This document shows, piece by piece, positions 21,831-32,614 of a stretch of DNA of 64,000 nt. Source of the stretch: Mesorhizobium sp. M1D.F.Ca.ET.043.01.1.1. GTDB taxonomy: Bacteria; Pseudomonadota; Alphaproteobacteria; Rhizobiales; Rhizobiaceae. The notes below the pieces were generated by a model. That model was given only the letters and a program-made list of their open reading frames with translations. It made no database searches and was not told the DNA's origin. The first letter of the stretch is position 1. Each line of letters starts with the position of its first letter. The stretch lies in assembly GCF_003952385.1 (NCBI RefSeq), contig NZ_CP034444.1, positions 3,100,001 to 3,164,000 on the forward strand. Reading direction: 5' to 3'. The position numbers and the translations under genes were made by a program.

Positions 21831-22403
21831 CGCACGGGCAGGACGCTGCAACACACGATCGAAATAGGCATTGACCCGCTCGGATTCGATCGGGAACCGT
21901 CCGGCGCGGGCCCAGCCGCCCATGTCGCCGAGCAGCACGTCGACGGCTGAAAAGCGTTCGCCCAGAGCAAAGGACCGGTCGCCCAGCCGGCGATCCAGCG
22001 CCTTCACCTCCGAAGCGAAATCATGCGCCGCGGCACGGCCAACATCGACGCGCACCTCCTTGGGCAAGAGGAAGCGGTGGCGCAGCTTGTTCCACAGCGG
22101 CGCTTCGAGCTCGCTCTGGGCGAAATGCATCCAGGAATCCATCTCGGCGCGGCCGGCGAGGCCGGGATTGGCCCCCATGCCCTTATCGGCATGCTTGTCG
22201 GCCAGGTAGACGCAGATCGCCGCCGAATCCGTGATTTTCAGATCGCCGTCGATCAGGATCGGCACCTTGCCGGAAGGGTTCAGCGCATAGGCCTCCGGCG
22301 AGCGCAGCTTGACCTCGACGAACTCATAGGGCTGCCCGAGTTCCTCGAGCATCCAGAGCACCCGGCTGACCCGGGAACCTCGCGATCCGACGGCCTTGTA
22401 CAT
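21768..22403 (-). CDS. Glutathione S-transferase
   Basis: A 211-residue GST. The thioredoxin-like N-terminal domain contains GSRGSRVSRVLWMLEELG and the conserved PSGKVPIL. An all-helical C-terminal domain follows. The last roughly 20 residues (RARAQANASARKSESIFGKH) are encoded by a dispersed intergenic repeat and are not family sequence, so the original C-terminus has probably been replaced or extended. It sits between ureE and a membrane-protein gene, with no known link to urease. Confidence 0.88.
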   Translation of the reverse strand: MYKAVGSRGSRVSRVLWMLEELGQPYEFVEVKLRSPEAYALNPSGKVPILIDGDLKITDSAAICVYLADKHADKGMGANPGLAGRAEMDSWMHFAQSELEAPLWNKLRHRFLLPKEVRVDVGRAAAHDFASEVKALDRRLGDRSFALGERFSAVDVLLGDMGGWARAGRFPIESERVNAYFDRVLQRPARARAQANASARKSESIFGKHDA

Positions 22404-22448
22404 GGTTGAACCTTGCCTTTCCCGAGGACCCTAGACCATAGCGCTCGC

Positions 22449-23042
22449 TCAGACGATGGTGTCGAAGAGCCGCAGGATGAACGAAACCTGGTAGATCAGC
22501 ACGACCGCGACGAAGGCGATGTGGAAGCGTTTGTCGCGCACCAGGATCGCGGCGATGCAGAGCGCGACGAAGACCGGCGTGCGGAACAGATACTCGTTGC
22601 CGAAGCGGGCAAAATGCTCCGGCCCCTTGAGCAGCGTGTCGATGACGTCGAGCAGATAGGTCGCCGCCAAGAGGCCGAAGAACCAGGCGCGGCGCGAGTA
22701 GAAATAGTCCTCGTAGCTGGTGTAATCGAGCATCGAATCCGGGAACAGCAGCGCGCACATCAAAAACAGCGTGATGGCGTAGAAGATGATGAAAAGATAT
22801 TTGCCGAAGGTCCATGATTCGATGGCGTAGAGCCCGAACTCCCACCACCAGAAATGCACCAGCATCAGAAGCACCGAGCCGACCCAGGCGACGTGCACGG
22901 GATAGAGCTTGTATTGGCCGGGATGCTGGACGATGCGGGCAACCCCGGACAGCAGCCGGGTGACGCCAAGCCCAATCACCATGCCCATGACGATGCGGAT
23001 ATGCGGGAAGATGTCGTGCGGAGAGGCGATTTCGGTGGCCAT
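22449..23042 (-). CDS. Conserved membrane protein of unknown function
   Basis: A 197-residue protein with about six hydrophobic segments spread through the chain (first near residues 17-35, last near 175-195). I do not recognise a named family. It has aromatic-rich motifs such as HFWWWEFGLY. No clear ribosome-binding site precedes the ATG. It is on the urease strand between ureC and ureE and could be cotranscribed with them. Confidence 0.75.
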   Translation of the reverse strand: MATEIASPHDIFPHIRIVMGMVIGLGVTRLLSGVARIVQHPGQYKLYPVHVAWVGSVLLMLVHFWWWEFGLYAIESWTFGKYLFIIFYAITLFLMCALLFPDSMLDYTSYEDYFYSRRAWFFGLLAATYLLDVIDTLLKGPEHFARFGNEYLFRTPVFVALCIAAILVRDKRFHIAFVAVVLIYQVSFILRLFDTIV

Positions 23043-23067
23043 CTACGAACAGACTCGATCGTTGCCG

Positions 23068-23502
23068 TCAGTCATACCAGAGCCATAGCTTTCGGTAGCC
23101 CGCCGGAATCTCGACCTGTTCGGCCGGCAGATGATCTACGTCGCCTTCCCAGGTTTCGTCCGGCTCAAACCCGGGCGGCAGCCAATCCATGACATCTTCT
23201 TCGCCGGCGCGCGTTGTGATGACGACCTTGTCCGAGAACGGCCATTCTCCATCATCGCACTGAACAATCGCTATCCGAACGTCATGGACGGCAGGCCTTT
23301 TTCGTATCGCCTGGAATGTGGCCAGAATTGCATCATTGTCCGGCGCCTCAGGACTGTTGCACAACAATCCTGCCTCGCCTTCGGCCCCATCGAAATACTC
23401 TTCCAGCGTGACAAGCGGCATAGTAAGCGGTGCGACGCCACCATTGTATTTCTTCAGCGCGCCCATCCTGGATATCAGGGTCTGTCTCTTTTGTTGATCC
23501 AT
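23068..23502 (-). CDS. Acidic cytoplasmic protein of unknown function
   Basis: A 144-residue acidic protein with no signal peptide or membrane segment. The C-terminal half is rich in Asp, Glu and Trp (for example WLPPGFEPDETWEGDVDHLP). The ATG at 23502 (MDQQKRQTL) is the first plausible start after the ureC stop region; its ribosome-binding site is weak. The composition is reminiscent of small immunity-type proteins, but I see no diagnostic motif and give no function. It lies 32 bases after ureC on the same strand. Confidence 0.65.
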   Translation of the reverse strand: MDQQKRQTLISRMGALKKYNGGVAPLTMPLVTLEEYFDGAEGEAGLLCNSPEAPDNDAILATFQAIRKRPAVHDVRIAIVQCDDGEWPFSDKVVITTRAGEEDVMDWLPPGFEPDETWEGDVDHLPAEQVEIPAGYRKLWLWYD

Positions 23503-23534
23503 GGTGGGTCCAATGCTTTGCGGGCGCACCGACT

Positions 23535-25247
<1,713 letters not shown>

Positions 25248-25426
25248 CAGCGATTGCTCCCGAAAGTGAGGTTGCCGAAAGTGGGGATTGGGCGTGGGGC
25301 GCACATTCTCGCCATCCAATGGTCACGCAATGACCCGCCCGGCGACACCTTCCGATCCCATTTGGCGGTTGAGGTGGCCGAGTCAGCCCAAAACCACCGT
25401 TTGCCAAACCGATGGAAGGAATATCC

Positions 25427-25807
25427 ATGCGTAAAGCGATATTTTTCGCCGTGACCGCCACCTTGATAATGGCGGGCGCTGCGAGCGCCCAGCAGCAGCC
25501 CCAGCCAAGCCCGGCGCCGGCCGCACCTGCTCCCGCCGCGCCCCAAGGCCAGACGCCCAAGCCGCCGACGATCGAGAGCGTCAGCATCGTCGACATCACG
25601 GAACTGCCGAAGGACACGCAGACGCAGGTCAACCAGATCGTGGCGCAGCGCGGCGACGCCGGCCTGCAGACATTGCGCAAATCGATCGACGCGACGCCCA
25701 AGGTGAAGTCGGCGCTCGAAGCCAAGGGCATAACCTCGGCGCAGGTGATTGCCGCCAGCCTGCAGCCCAACGGCGCGCTGACCCTGATCACCAAGAAGGC
25801 AAGCTGA
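25427..25807 (+). CDS. Secreted small protein of unknown function
   Basis: A 126-residue protein. Residues 1-21 are a Sec signal peptide ending ASA before QQQPQP. A Pro/Ala/Gln-rich linker (about residues 22-48) leads to a folded C-terminal part. The ATG at 25427 follows GGAAGGA. It is on the plus strand between ureC and ureB, opposite to the urease genes. Family not recognised; it is probably periplasmic. Confidence 0.75.
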   Translation: MRKAIFFAVTATLIMAGAASAQQQPQPSPAPAAPAPAAPQGQTPKPPTIESVSIVDITELPKDTQTQVNQIVAQRGDAGLQTLRKSIDATPKVKSALEAKGITSAQVIAASLQPNGALTLITKKAS

Positions 25808-25939
25808 TCGGGACATTTCGTCCGGGAGGCGCTGGCGAGCCGACTCCGGGCCTGCCGGCGCCAAGCCTGAGGGAACCTCCGCCCAATAAGAGTCGTTTCG
25901 CCTTTTTCGCCCCGCCGGAAGTTCAGTCAGGAGCGATCG

Positions 25940-26431
25940 ATGACGGACACTGTGGGCATTAAAATCGCGATCCGTGCCATGACAGCGGCGGCGCTTCTGA
26001 TGGCCGCCGTCCCGCAGTCCGCGTTCCCGGCGCAGCCCCTCGAGAGCAACAAGCCGGGTACGATGATCGTCGATTCCGACATCCGGCAGGAGGAAGCGCT
26101 GTCGAAGACGGAAGCGGGCAAGGTCATCACCGCGATAGACCGCACGCGCGAGAACATCGGCACGGTGCGCAAGACGACCAAGCTCGACAGCGTCGACATC
26201 GTCTTCCTGACCGATGCCGCGCGCAGCGAGGGCGGACCGCCGCCTGCGATCGAGAACAAGGTGAAGCAGCATCAGGACGATGTCGCGGAACTGCGCCAGG
26301 AGATCGAGGCCAACGCGCTGCTCTTCAATGCCATCGATTCGCGACGCGTGCTCGCCGAGGACGTGCTCGCCGTCGAGTTCGACAATCCGGGCAAGATCGT
26401 CATCTACGCCGCCGCCAAGCCGCCGAAGTGA
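25940..26431 (+). CDS. Secreted protein of unknown function
   Basis: A 163-residue protein. Residues 1-31 form a signal peptide (hydrophobic TAAALLMAAV, cleavage near AFPA). The mature part is charged and helical with the segment QHQDDVAELRQEIEANALLF. CAGGAG precedes the ATG by 7 bases. Like its neighbour at 25427 it is on the plus strand inside the urease locus, 132 bases downstream, so the two may be one transcript. No family recognised. Confidence 0.75.
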   Translation: MTDTVGIKIAIRAMTAAALLMAAVPQSAFPAQPLESNKPGTMIVDSDIRQEEALSKTEAGKVITAIDRTRENIGTVRKTTKLDSVDIVFLTDAARSEGGPPPAIENKVKQHQDDVAELRQEIEANALLFNAIDSRRVLAEDVLAVEFDNPGKIVIYAAAKPPK

Positions 26432-26451
26432 TTTGAGCCGGGCGCCGGACC

Positions 26452-26757
26452 TCACAGCTTGCCCATCACCTTCTGCTGGAATCCATAGACCTCGCGCTTG
26501 CCGCCGAGCGGCACCAGCGTGACGTCGCGTTCCTGGCCCGGCTCGAAGCGCATGGCCGTGCCGGCGGCGATGTCGAGCCGCATGCCGCGGGCGCGCTCGC
26601 GGTCGAATTTCAGGCCTTCGTTGGTCTCGAAGAAATGATAGTGGCTGCCGACCTGGATCGGCCGGTCACCGCTGTTGGCGACCTTGAGCGTCACCGTCGG
26701 CAGGCCCTTGTTCAGCTCGATATCGCCTTTGGCGGTGATGACTTCGCCGGGGATCAT
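26452..26757 (-). CDS. ureB: Urease beta subunit
   Basis: A 101-residue UreB beginning MIPGEVI, with the conserved segments [16 protein letters not shown] and [17 protein letters not shown]. Length and motifs are fully typical. It follows the UreJ/HupE gene by 8 bases. On its 3' side the convergent plus-strand gene ends 20 bases away, so ureC must be reached by read-through or have its own promoter. Confidence 0.97.
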   Translation of the reverse strand: MIPGEVITAKGDIELNKGLPTVTLKVANSGDRPIQVGSHYHFFETNEGLKFDRERARGMRLDIAAGTAMRFEPGQERDVTLVPLGGKREVYGFQQKVMGKL

Positions 26758-26765
26758 CGTCGTCC

Positions 26766-27359
26766 TCACAGCATGCCGAAGGCAAGGCCGACGCCGACCG
26801 CGGCGCAGGCGGCGCCGGCAGCACGCGCCAGGCCGCGGAAACGCAGGCCAAGGCCGAGCGCGGCGGCGATGCCGATGGCATGAAGGAGCGCCGTCGCAAC
26901 AGCGAAACCCGCCATATATTCGAGGCCGCCGGCATTCTCCGGCACTTCGGCGCCGTGCGCGTGGCCGTGGAACAAAGCAAACAGGCCGATGATGGCCACA
27001 CCCGCGGAGACCGGCAGGTCGACCGCCAGCGCGACCAGCAAGCCGAGCGCCACGACCGAGGCAAGGATGGCCGGCTCGACGAAGGGCACCGGCACATACA
27101 GCATGCCGAGCGCGCCGCCGACCAGCATCACGCCGACAAAGGCGAGCGGCCATGCCCACACCGCCCGGCCGCCCTTCATCGCCGCCCACAGGCCGACGGC
27201 GATCATCACCGCCAAATGGTCGAGGCCGGACAGCGGATGCGCGAAACCGGCAGCGAAGGAAGAGGTGGTGCCGATGCCGACATGGGCGTAGGCCGGCATG
27301 GCGGCTGCCAGGAAGAGGATCGCGGCGAGCGTGGTGCGTTTCGTCGAAGCGGAAATCAT
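26766..27359 (-). CDS. HupE/UreJ-family nickel permease
   Basis: A 197-residue membrane protein. A signal-like N-terminus is followed by [20 protein letters not shown], in which the HxG and HPxSGxDH motifs are the metal-binding signature of HupE/UreJ. A second histidine segment is FHGHAHGAE. It probably brings nickel to the urease assembly machinery, consistent with its place just upstream of ureB. Confidence 0.92.
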   Translation of the reverse strand: MISASTKRTTLAAILFLAAAMPAYAHVGIGTTSSFAAGFAHPLSGLDHLAVMIAVGLWAAMKGGRAVWAWPLAFVGVMLVGGALGMLYVPVPFVEPAILASVVALGLLVALAVDLPVSAGVAIIGLFALFHGHAHGAEVPENAGGLEYMAGFAVATALLHAIGIAAALGLGLRFRGLARAAGAACAAVGVGLAFGML

Positions 27360-27390
27360 GTGCGCGTCTTTCCTTCTGTAAATTGCCGGG

Positions 27391-27645
27391 TCAGGCGACC
27401 TTGCGGGGGCCGCAGCCTTCCGCCTTGAGCACGCGCTTGGCCGAGGCCCGGTATTTCCTCAGCATTGCCGCGGGCCGGACCGGCCGCGGCGCAAAATTGC
27501 CGCCGCAGTTCGGGCACACGCCGGCAAGCAAGCCCTCCGCGCAACTGATGCAGAACGTGCATTCGAAGGTGCATATCCGCGCATCCGTCGCCTCGGGCGG
27601 CAGATCCCTGTCGCAGCATTCGCAATTGGGCCTGAGCTCCAGCAT
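27391..27645 (-). CDS. DUF1272 zinc-ribbon-like protein
   Basis: An 84-residue protein. It has paired cysteines CECC near residue 8, CTFECTFCISC near residue 25 and CPNCGG near residue 44, the pattern of DUF1272 zinc-binding proteins. Its function is unknown. It lies between ureA and the UreJ-like gene on the same strand and is probably cotranscribed. Confidence 0.88.
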   Translation of the reverse strand: MLELRPNCECCDRDLPPEATDARICTFECTFCISCAEGLLAGVCPNCGGNFAPRPVRPAAMLRKYRASAKRVLKAEGCGPRKVA

Positions 27646-27685
27646 CGGTCCTCCCTTCGCCTGATGGCCCTCACCTGATCGGCCC

Positions 27686-27988
27686 TCACCTGATCGGCTC
27701 GTGCACGGTCACCAGCTTGGTGCCGTCGGGAAACGTCGCCTCGACCTGGACGTCGTGGATCATCTCGGCGATGCCGTCCATGACCTGGGCGCGGGTGACG
27801 ACATGCGCGCCAGCCTCCATCAGCTCGGCCACCGAGCGGCCGTCGCGGGCGCCCTCGACGACGAAGTCGGTGATCAGCGCGATCGCCTCCGGATGGTTGA
27901 GCTTGACGCCGCGCTCCAGCCGCTTGCGCGCCACGATCGCCGCCATGGCGATCAGCAGCTTGTCTTTTTCACGCGGCGTCAGATTCAT
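27686..27988 (-). CDS. ureA: Urease gamma subunit
   Basis: A 100-residue UreA beginning [17 protein letters not shown], with the conserved segments [13 protein letters not shown] and [15 protein letters not shown]. Length is exactly typical. It is the second gene of the urease locus after ureD, 35 bases downstream of it. Confidence 0.98.
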   Translation of the reverse strand: MNLTPREKDKLLIAMAAIVARKRLERGVKLNHPEAIALITDFVVEGARDGRSVAELMEAGAHVVTRAQVMDGIAEMIHDVQVEATFPDGTKLVTVHEPIR

Positions 27989-28023
27989 GCGTCTTCCCGG
28001 TATTCAAGATCAACCATTCGAGG

Positions 28024-28851
28024 TCAGAGTGACCATAATTTGGGCAGGCCCGCCCGTCCGTTGAGCAGTTCGACGAGCGGAACCAGCCGCTTGCGGAGCT
28101 GGTAGCCGTCGCCGGCGGTGAGCCTCGCAAGAAGCTTGCCAGATTGCCCGACGCTCCAAAAGCTGGCGCCGCCCTGATCAGCGATGATCGCGCGCGCCGG
28201 CTCCAGCAGGGCTTCCGCCCGCGGGGACACGAGAAGCAGCGTTGCGATTGCGCGCGCACCGCCGGCCACCGCCCGGCGCTGAAGGCCGGCCGCGATATCC
28301 GGCCCGATGCGAAAATCCTCGGCATGGATGAGCCTGCCGTCCTGGCGGACCCGCCAGCGGTCGTGGAAATTGCCCAGAACCGCCTGCTCGCCCATCGCCA
28401 GCCGGCCGAACAATGTCGCCTCCAACAGCAGCACCTCGGCGCTTCCCGCAAGCGTCACATCGAGCGTCCTCGCAAAGGCCGCCCGGTCGAAGACGATCGT
28501 CTCCTGCGGCAGCCAGGCAATCCCGCCGCCGGCGCCGACATCCAGGCTGACTGTCGTCTCGGCGCGATCGGAGGCGGCGCGATAGATTTTCTCACAGGCC
28601 TGGGTGGTGATGGAGGCCGAAGCACCATCGCCGACCTCGATCTCCCAGCCAAGCCGGTCGCCGCCGGTCAATCCGCCGGCCGTGTTGATGAGCACCGCCT
28701 CCAGCGGGTCGCCTTGCACCGCGGGCATGCGAATCTTGGCCGATCCGTCCTGGTAGAGACGTTGAAGGCGGGTCCGGCCGCCGCTTTTGCCGCAGAAAAG
28801 CCTGCCTCGCCCGGCAACACGTTGGGCGGCAAGCGGAGTATCGTCGATCAT
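28024..28851 (-). CDS. ureD: Urease accessory protein UreD
   Basis: A 275-residue scaffold protein (from 28851) for nickel insertion into urease. Landmarks are LINTAGGLTGGDRL near residue 55 and TTQACEKIYR near residue 80. The start is uncertain. ATG at 28851 (MIDDTPLAAQ) gives the usual length, while ATG at 28914 and GTG at 28941 are in frame and extend it. None has a strong ribosome-binding site. It is the first gene of the urease locus and divergent from the acyl carrier protein gene. Confidence 0.92.
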   Translation of the reverse strand: MIDDTPLAAQRVAGRGRLFCGKSGGRTRLQRLYQDGSAKIRMPAVQGDPLEAVLINTAGGLTGGDRLGWEIEVGDGASASITTQACEKIYRAASDRAETTVSLDVGAGGGIAWLPQETIVFDRAAFARTLDVTLAGSAEVLLLEATLFGRLAMGEQAVLGNFHDRWRVRQDGRLIHAEDFRIGPDIAAGLQRRAVAGGARAIATLLLVSPRAEALLEPARAIIADQGGASFWSVGQSGKLLARLTAGDGYQLRKRLVPLVELLNGRAGLPKLWSL

Positions 28852-29052
28852 GTCCACGACGCCAACGTTAAGCACTCCGGCGGCTTTGTCGATATATAGC
28901 TTGTTGCTTGACATCGTTTCGGTTTCTATAGAGGGAGCCACCTTGGAGCGGTCACGCGATGCCTGGCGAGGTAGGGGCGACGACGTCAGTGACTCCAGGG
29001 ACTAAGGGGCGCTGATCAGTTGGCGTCGGAAAACGACAGGGGAAGGAACCGA

Positions 29053-29307
29053 ATGGCTGACCAGCTGACGACCGAAATCATCGAAAAGATCAAGGCCCAT
29101 GCCGAGCCCGGCGGCGAGGAAATCACCGCCAGCACCGATCTCAACACGCTGGGGATCCATTCGCTGGAGCTGACCGAGATCATCTTCGATCTCGAGGAGA
29201 AATACGGCATCGAGATCGAGATGAACACGGTCGACGCCTGGAGCAACCTCAAGAACGTCGGCGACATGGTCGAGGCGGTTCGCGAATTGATTGCGAAAAA
29301 AGCCTGA
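29053..29307 (+). CDS. NodF-like acyl carrier protein
   Basis: An 84-residue acyl carrier protein. The phosphopantetheine serine lies in [10 protein letters not shown] near residue 37, with His where most carriers have Asp. The C-terminal part [20 protein letters not shown] closely resembles NodF of nodulation clusters. GGAAGGA precedes the ATG at 29053. It is followed 4 bases later by a NodE-like ketosynthase, the same pairing as nodFE. It probably carries a growing acyl chain for that enzyme; the product is unknown. Confidence 0.88.
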   Translation: MADQLTTEIIEKIKAHAEPGGEEITASTDLNTLGIHSLELTEIIFDLEEKYGIEIEMNTVDAWSNLKNVGDMVEAVRELIAKKA

Positions 29308-29311
29308 CTGC

Positions 29312-30520
29312 ATGCTCAAGCGCGTCGTCATCACCGGCATTGGTGGAATATGCGGGCTCGGCAACGATGTGCCGGCCATATGGAGCGCCATGCGCGAGGG
29401 CCGCTCGGCAATCGGCCCGATCGACAACCCTTCGCTGCATGACCTGAAGGTCAAGGTCGGCAGCGAAATCAAAACGTTGCCCGATCACGGCATCGACCGC
29501 AAGCAAGTGGTGTCGATGGACCGCTTCAGCCTGCTGGCGGTGATCGCGGCGCGGGAGGCGATGCAACAGTCCGGGCTCACCGCCCATGCCGACAACACCT
29601 ACCGGATGGGCGCCGTCGTCGGCGTCGGCGTCGCAGGGTTCGAGACTATCGAGGAAAATTACCGCGCGATCTTGATCGAGGGGCGCAACCGCGCCGCAAT
29701 CTTCACCGTGCCGAAAGTGATGCCGGGCGCGGCGGCCGGCCAGGTCAGCATGAGTCTCGGCCTGCGCGGGCCGGTGTTCGGCGTCACCTCGGCCTGCTCG
29801 TCGGCCAATCATGCCATCGCCTCGGCCGTCGACCAGATCCGGCTTGGCCGTGCCGACGTCATGGTCGCTGGCGGCACCGAGGCGCCGCTGGTCTGGGGCG
29901 TGCTCAAGGGCTGGGAAGCGCTGAGGGTGCTTTCGCCCGACACCTGCCGGCCCTTCTCGGCCGACCGCCAGGGCCTGTCGCTGGGCGAGGGCGCCGGCAT
30001 GGCGGTGCTGGAGAGCTACGACCACGCCATGGCGCGCGGCGCCACCATCCTGGCCGAGATCGCCGGCGCGGGCCTGTCGGCCGACGCCTCCGACATCGTC
30101 GCGCCGACAGTCGAGGGACCGGAAGCGGCGATGCGCTTCTGCCTGGTGGATGCCGGGCTCAATCCCGAGGATGTCGACTATCTCAACGCGCATGGCACCG
30201 GCACCAAGGCCAACGACCAGATCGAGACCGCGGCGATCAAGCGCGTCTTCGGCGAGCATGTGGGTGCGCTCTCGGTCTCCTCCACCAAGTCGATGCATGC
30301 GCATTGCCTCGGCGCATCGGGCGGGCTGGAGATGATCGCCTGCGTCATGGCGATCCGCGACGGCATCGTCCCGCCGACCGCCAATTTCCGCGAGCCCGAT
30401 CCCGAATGCGACCTCGACGTGACGCCGAACACGGCGCGCGAGCGCAAGGTGCGGGCGGCACTGAGCAACAGCTTCGCTTTCGGCGGCACCAATGCGGTAC
30501 TGGCTTTCAAGGCGATCTGA
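29312..30520 (+). CDS. NodE-like beta-ketoacyl-ACP synthase
   Basis: A 402-residue condensing enzyme of the FabF/NodE group. The catalytic cysteine is C162 in [13 protein letters not shown], and the catalytic histidines are in [11 protein letters not shown] and [10 protein letters not shown]. Length and the segments [17 protein letters not shown] and [14 protein letters not shown] match NodE. With the NodF-like carrier at 29053 it would elongate a specialised fatty acid, as NodFE do for the Nod-factor acyl chain. No nod box or other nod genes are visible nearby, so a role in nodulation is not supported. Confidence 0.88.
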   Translation: MLKRVVITGIGGICGLGNDVPAIWSAMREGRSAIGPIDNPSLHDLKVKVGSEIKTLPDHGIDRKQVVSMDRFSLLAVIAAREAMQQSGLTAHADNTYRMGAVVGVGVAGFETIEENYRAILIEGRNRAAIFTVPKVMPGAAAGQVSMSLGLRGPVFGVTSACSSANHAIASAVDQIRLGRADVMVAGGTEAPLVWGVLKGWEALRVLSPDTCRPFSADRQGLSLGEGAGMAVLESYDHAMARGATILAEIAGAGLSADASDIVAPTVEGPEAAMRFCLVDAGLNPEDVDYLNAHGTGTKANDQIETAAIKRVFGEHVGALSVSSTKSMHAHCLGASGGLEMIACVMAIRDGIVPPTANFREPDPECDLDVTPNTARERKVRAALSNSFAFGGTNAVLAFKAI

Positions 30521-30566
30521 TAGGGGCGATCCGATAGGGGCGATCTGATGCGGGCGGTCTGACAGG
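30511..30566. repeat. Four tandem copies of a 14-bp unit
   Basis: The unit GGCGATCTGATAGG begins at 30511 and repeats at 30525, 30539 and 30553 with one to four changes per copy. The first copy contains the stop codon of the NodE-like gene (30518-30520). The remaining 216-base gap to the next gene shows no other clear structure. Confidence 0.8.
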
Positions 30567-30736
30567 GGCGCCGGCCAGCCGCCGGAACGCGCCCGCGTCC
30601 CGGCGGACTGCCTTGATTGACTGTCCGTGCACGGCAAGGCCTATTGCCGGCATATTGATCCCGAAGGGCCGGGATCCTAATTCTTGCCCACCCGCCACGA
30701 GCGCCGCCCGGCGCCAATCCGCATCCGGAGCCCCCG

Positions 30737-31441
30737 ATGACCGACCTGTCCGCCTTTCCGATCGCCCAGCGCTGGCCGGCCAAGCACCCCGACCGGCTGC
30801 AGCTCTATTCCGCTCCGACCCCCAATGGCGTGAAGATCTCGATCGCGCTGGAGGAGATCGGCCTGCCCTATGAGCCGCACTACGTCGACATCGGCAAGAA
30901 TGAGAGCTGGACGCCGGAATTCCTGTCGCTCAACCCGAACGGCAAGATACCGGCGATCATCGACCCGAACGGGCCCGACGGGAAGCCGATCGGGCTGTTC
31001 GAGTCCGGCGCCATCCTGCTCTACCTCTCGGACAAGACCGGCAAGCTGATCCCGGCCGATCCGATCCGGCGCTACGAGACGATCCAATGGGTGTTCTTCC
31101 AGATGGCCGCGATCGGCCCGATCTTCGGCCAGGTCGGCTTCTTCAACAAATTCGCGGGGCGCGAGATCGCCGACAAGCGGCCGCTGGAGCGCTATCGCGA
31201 CGAGTCGCGGCGGCTGATCGGCGTTTTGGAAACGCGGCTCAAGGGCCGGCAGTGGATCATGGATGATGAGTTCACCATCGCCGATGTCGCGACGCTCGGC
31301 TGGGTGCGAAACCTGATCGGCTTCTACGAAGCGCGCGACCTCGTCGGCTTCGACGATTTCCCGACCGTGGCGGCATGGCTGGAGCGTGGCCTCGCCCGGC
31401 CGGCCGTGCAGCGCGGCCTCGCTATCCCGGCGAGGAGCTAG
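30737..31441 (+). CDS. Glutathione S-transferase (YghU/YfcG-like disulfide-bond reductase type)
   Basis: A 234-residue GST. The N-terminal thioredoxin-like domain has LYSAPTPNGVKISIALEE and LNPNGKIPAIIDPNG. The segment FFQMAAIGPIFGQVGFF in the helical domain is typical of the Nu-class/YfcG group, which reduces disulfides with glutathione. CCGGAG precedes the ATG. It stands alone, convergent with the small basic gene at 31448. Confidence 0.9.
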   Translation: MTDLSAFPIAQRWPAKHPDRLQLYSAPTPNGVKISIALEEIGLPYEPHYVDIGKNESWTPEFLSLNPNGKIPAIIDPNGPDGKPIGLFESGAILLYLSDKTGKLIPADPIRRYETIQWVFFQMAAIGPIFGQVGFFNKFAGREIADKRPLERYRDESRRLIGVLETRLKGRQWIMDDEFTIADVATLGWVRNLIGFYEARDLVGFDDFPTVAAWLERGLARPAVQRGLAIPARS

Positions 31442-31447
31442 TTCGCA

Positions 31448-31771
31448 CTATTTGGCCTTGGATTTAGCGCCGCCCCGGCCGAGCACCGACGCGGCAAGCC
31501 GGGCGGTGGCGACCACCGCGCCGGTCGCAACGCTTGCGACGGTGCGGATCGGGCCCGACTTCGCCGCCGCCTTATGCGGCTTCGCGGGCTTTGCGGCGGC
31601 CTTGTGCGCAGCGCCGGGCACGACTTTCTTTGGCGCGGCCTTGCCGAAAGCCGGCTTGGTGTCCCTGGTGCGCTCGGCCATCGCCTCGGTGGCGCCGGCC
31701 TTCGATTGCGTTGTCCTGGATTGATTGGCCCTGCTTCTCGCGGGCGCGGGTTTTCTGGTTCTGGTTGCCAT
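31448..31771 (-). CDS. Lysine/alanine-rich histone H1-like protein
   Basis: A 107-residue strongly basic, low-complexity protein. Lys, Ala, Pro and Arg dominate (for example KAAAKPAKPHKAAAKSG), as in bacterial histone H1-like proteins that bind nucleic acid. The ATG at 31771 (MATRTRKPAP) is chosen because the repeat-rich sequence begins there. Function is inferred only from composition. Confidence 0.6.
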   Translation of the reverse strand: MATRTRKPAPARSRANQSRTTQSKAGATEAMAERTRDTKPAFGKAAPKKVVPGAAHKAAAKPAKPHKAAAKSGPIRTVASVATGAVVATARLAASVLGRGGAKSKAK

Positions 31772-31924
31772 CAGACGGTTCCCTGTTGATTGCTTGTGCA
31801 ATTCCGGACGGAAAACCGTCACGCACTTTCCCTGGAATTGCTTCTGCGCCGGACAATTCGCGATAGGGCATAACGGCGTGAAACTCTTAAGGTTCCCGTC
31901 AAAAAATAGTGAAAATTGAGCTGG

Positions 31925-32536
31925 TTAACCAATCACCAGATCTGCCTGTCGGCGGCGCGCCAGCACCCGCTCGATGTTGGGCATGTCGTTGGAGGCGATC
32001 CAGGCGCGGGCTTCCTCGTCAGACTTGCCATGGCCGCGCCAGCGTTCCATCAGGCGGCGCTCGAGCTCGTTGCGCGGCACGTCGACGAAGATGGTGAAAT
32101 CGAACAAAGGCGCCAGCCGCGACCACGGCTCCTCGTCGAGCAGCAGATAGTTGCCCTCGACCAGGATGAACTTGGTGTCGGCGGAAATGATCTCGGCCGC
32201 GGCGCGCGACAGTTCGATGCTGCGGTCGAAGACCGGAATGGCGATGTCGGGCTCGCCGGAGCGGATGCGCTTCAGAAGCGTCTCGAAGCCGGCGAAGTCG
32301 AAGGTTTCCGGCGCGCCCTTGCGCGCGCGCAGGCCCCGCCGATTGAGCACGATGTCGTCAAAATGGAAGCCGTCCATCGGCACGACTTCGGCTGAGCCCT
32401 CGGGCAGCAGCTCATGCAGCCTGCCCGATATGGTCGACTTGCCGGCTCCCGGCGGGCCGGCGATGGCGACGACGAAGCGCTTGGCCTTGCCGGCGCGCTT
32501 GAAGATGGCGGCGGTGATATGGGCTAAGTCGGACAT
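31925..32536 (-). CDS. P-loop kinase of the uridine kinase/pantothenate kinase-like family
   Basis: A 203-residue kinase. Walker A is AGPPGAGKST at about residues 26-35. The substrate-side segment is VPMDGFHFDD and the DxD/E-type segment is ILVEGNYLLLDEEPW. These mark the nucleoside kinase/FrcK-like group found in rhizobial sugar operons. The ATG at 32536 follows GGAGAGG. It is followed upstream on the same strand by a mutarotase-like gene. Phosphoacceptor unknown. Confidence 0.85.
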   Translation of the reverse strand: MSDLAHITAAIFKRAGKAKRFVVAIAGPPGAGKSTISGRLHELLPEGSAEVVPMDGFHFDDIVLNRRGLRARKGAPETFDFAGFETLLKRIRSGEPDIAIPVFDRSIELSRAAAEIISADTKFILVEGNYLLLDEEPWSRLAPLFDFTIFVDVPRNELERRLMERWRGHGKSDEEARAWIASNDMPNIERVLARRRQADLVIG

Positions 32537-32614
32537 CAACGCCTCTCCGTTAGCTATTGCGGTCCCATCTTGGCGGCTGTCGGCGGAAATTTCAAACCGC
32601 GATTGCTGCCGGCC

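Noticed and set aside
28942..29052. nod box before the NodF/NodE-like genes
   Set aside because: The gap was read for the conserved ATC-type motifs of a nod box and none are present in order.
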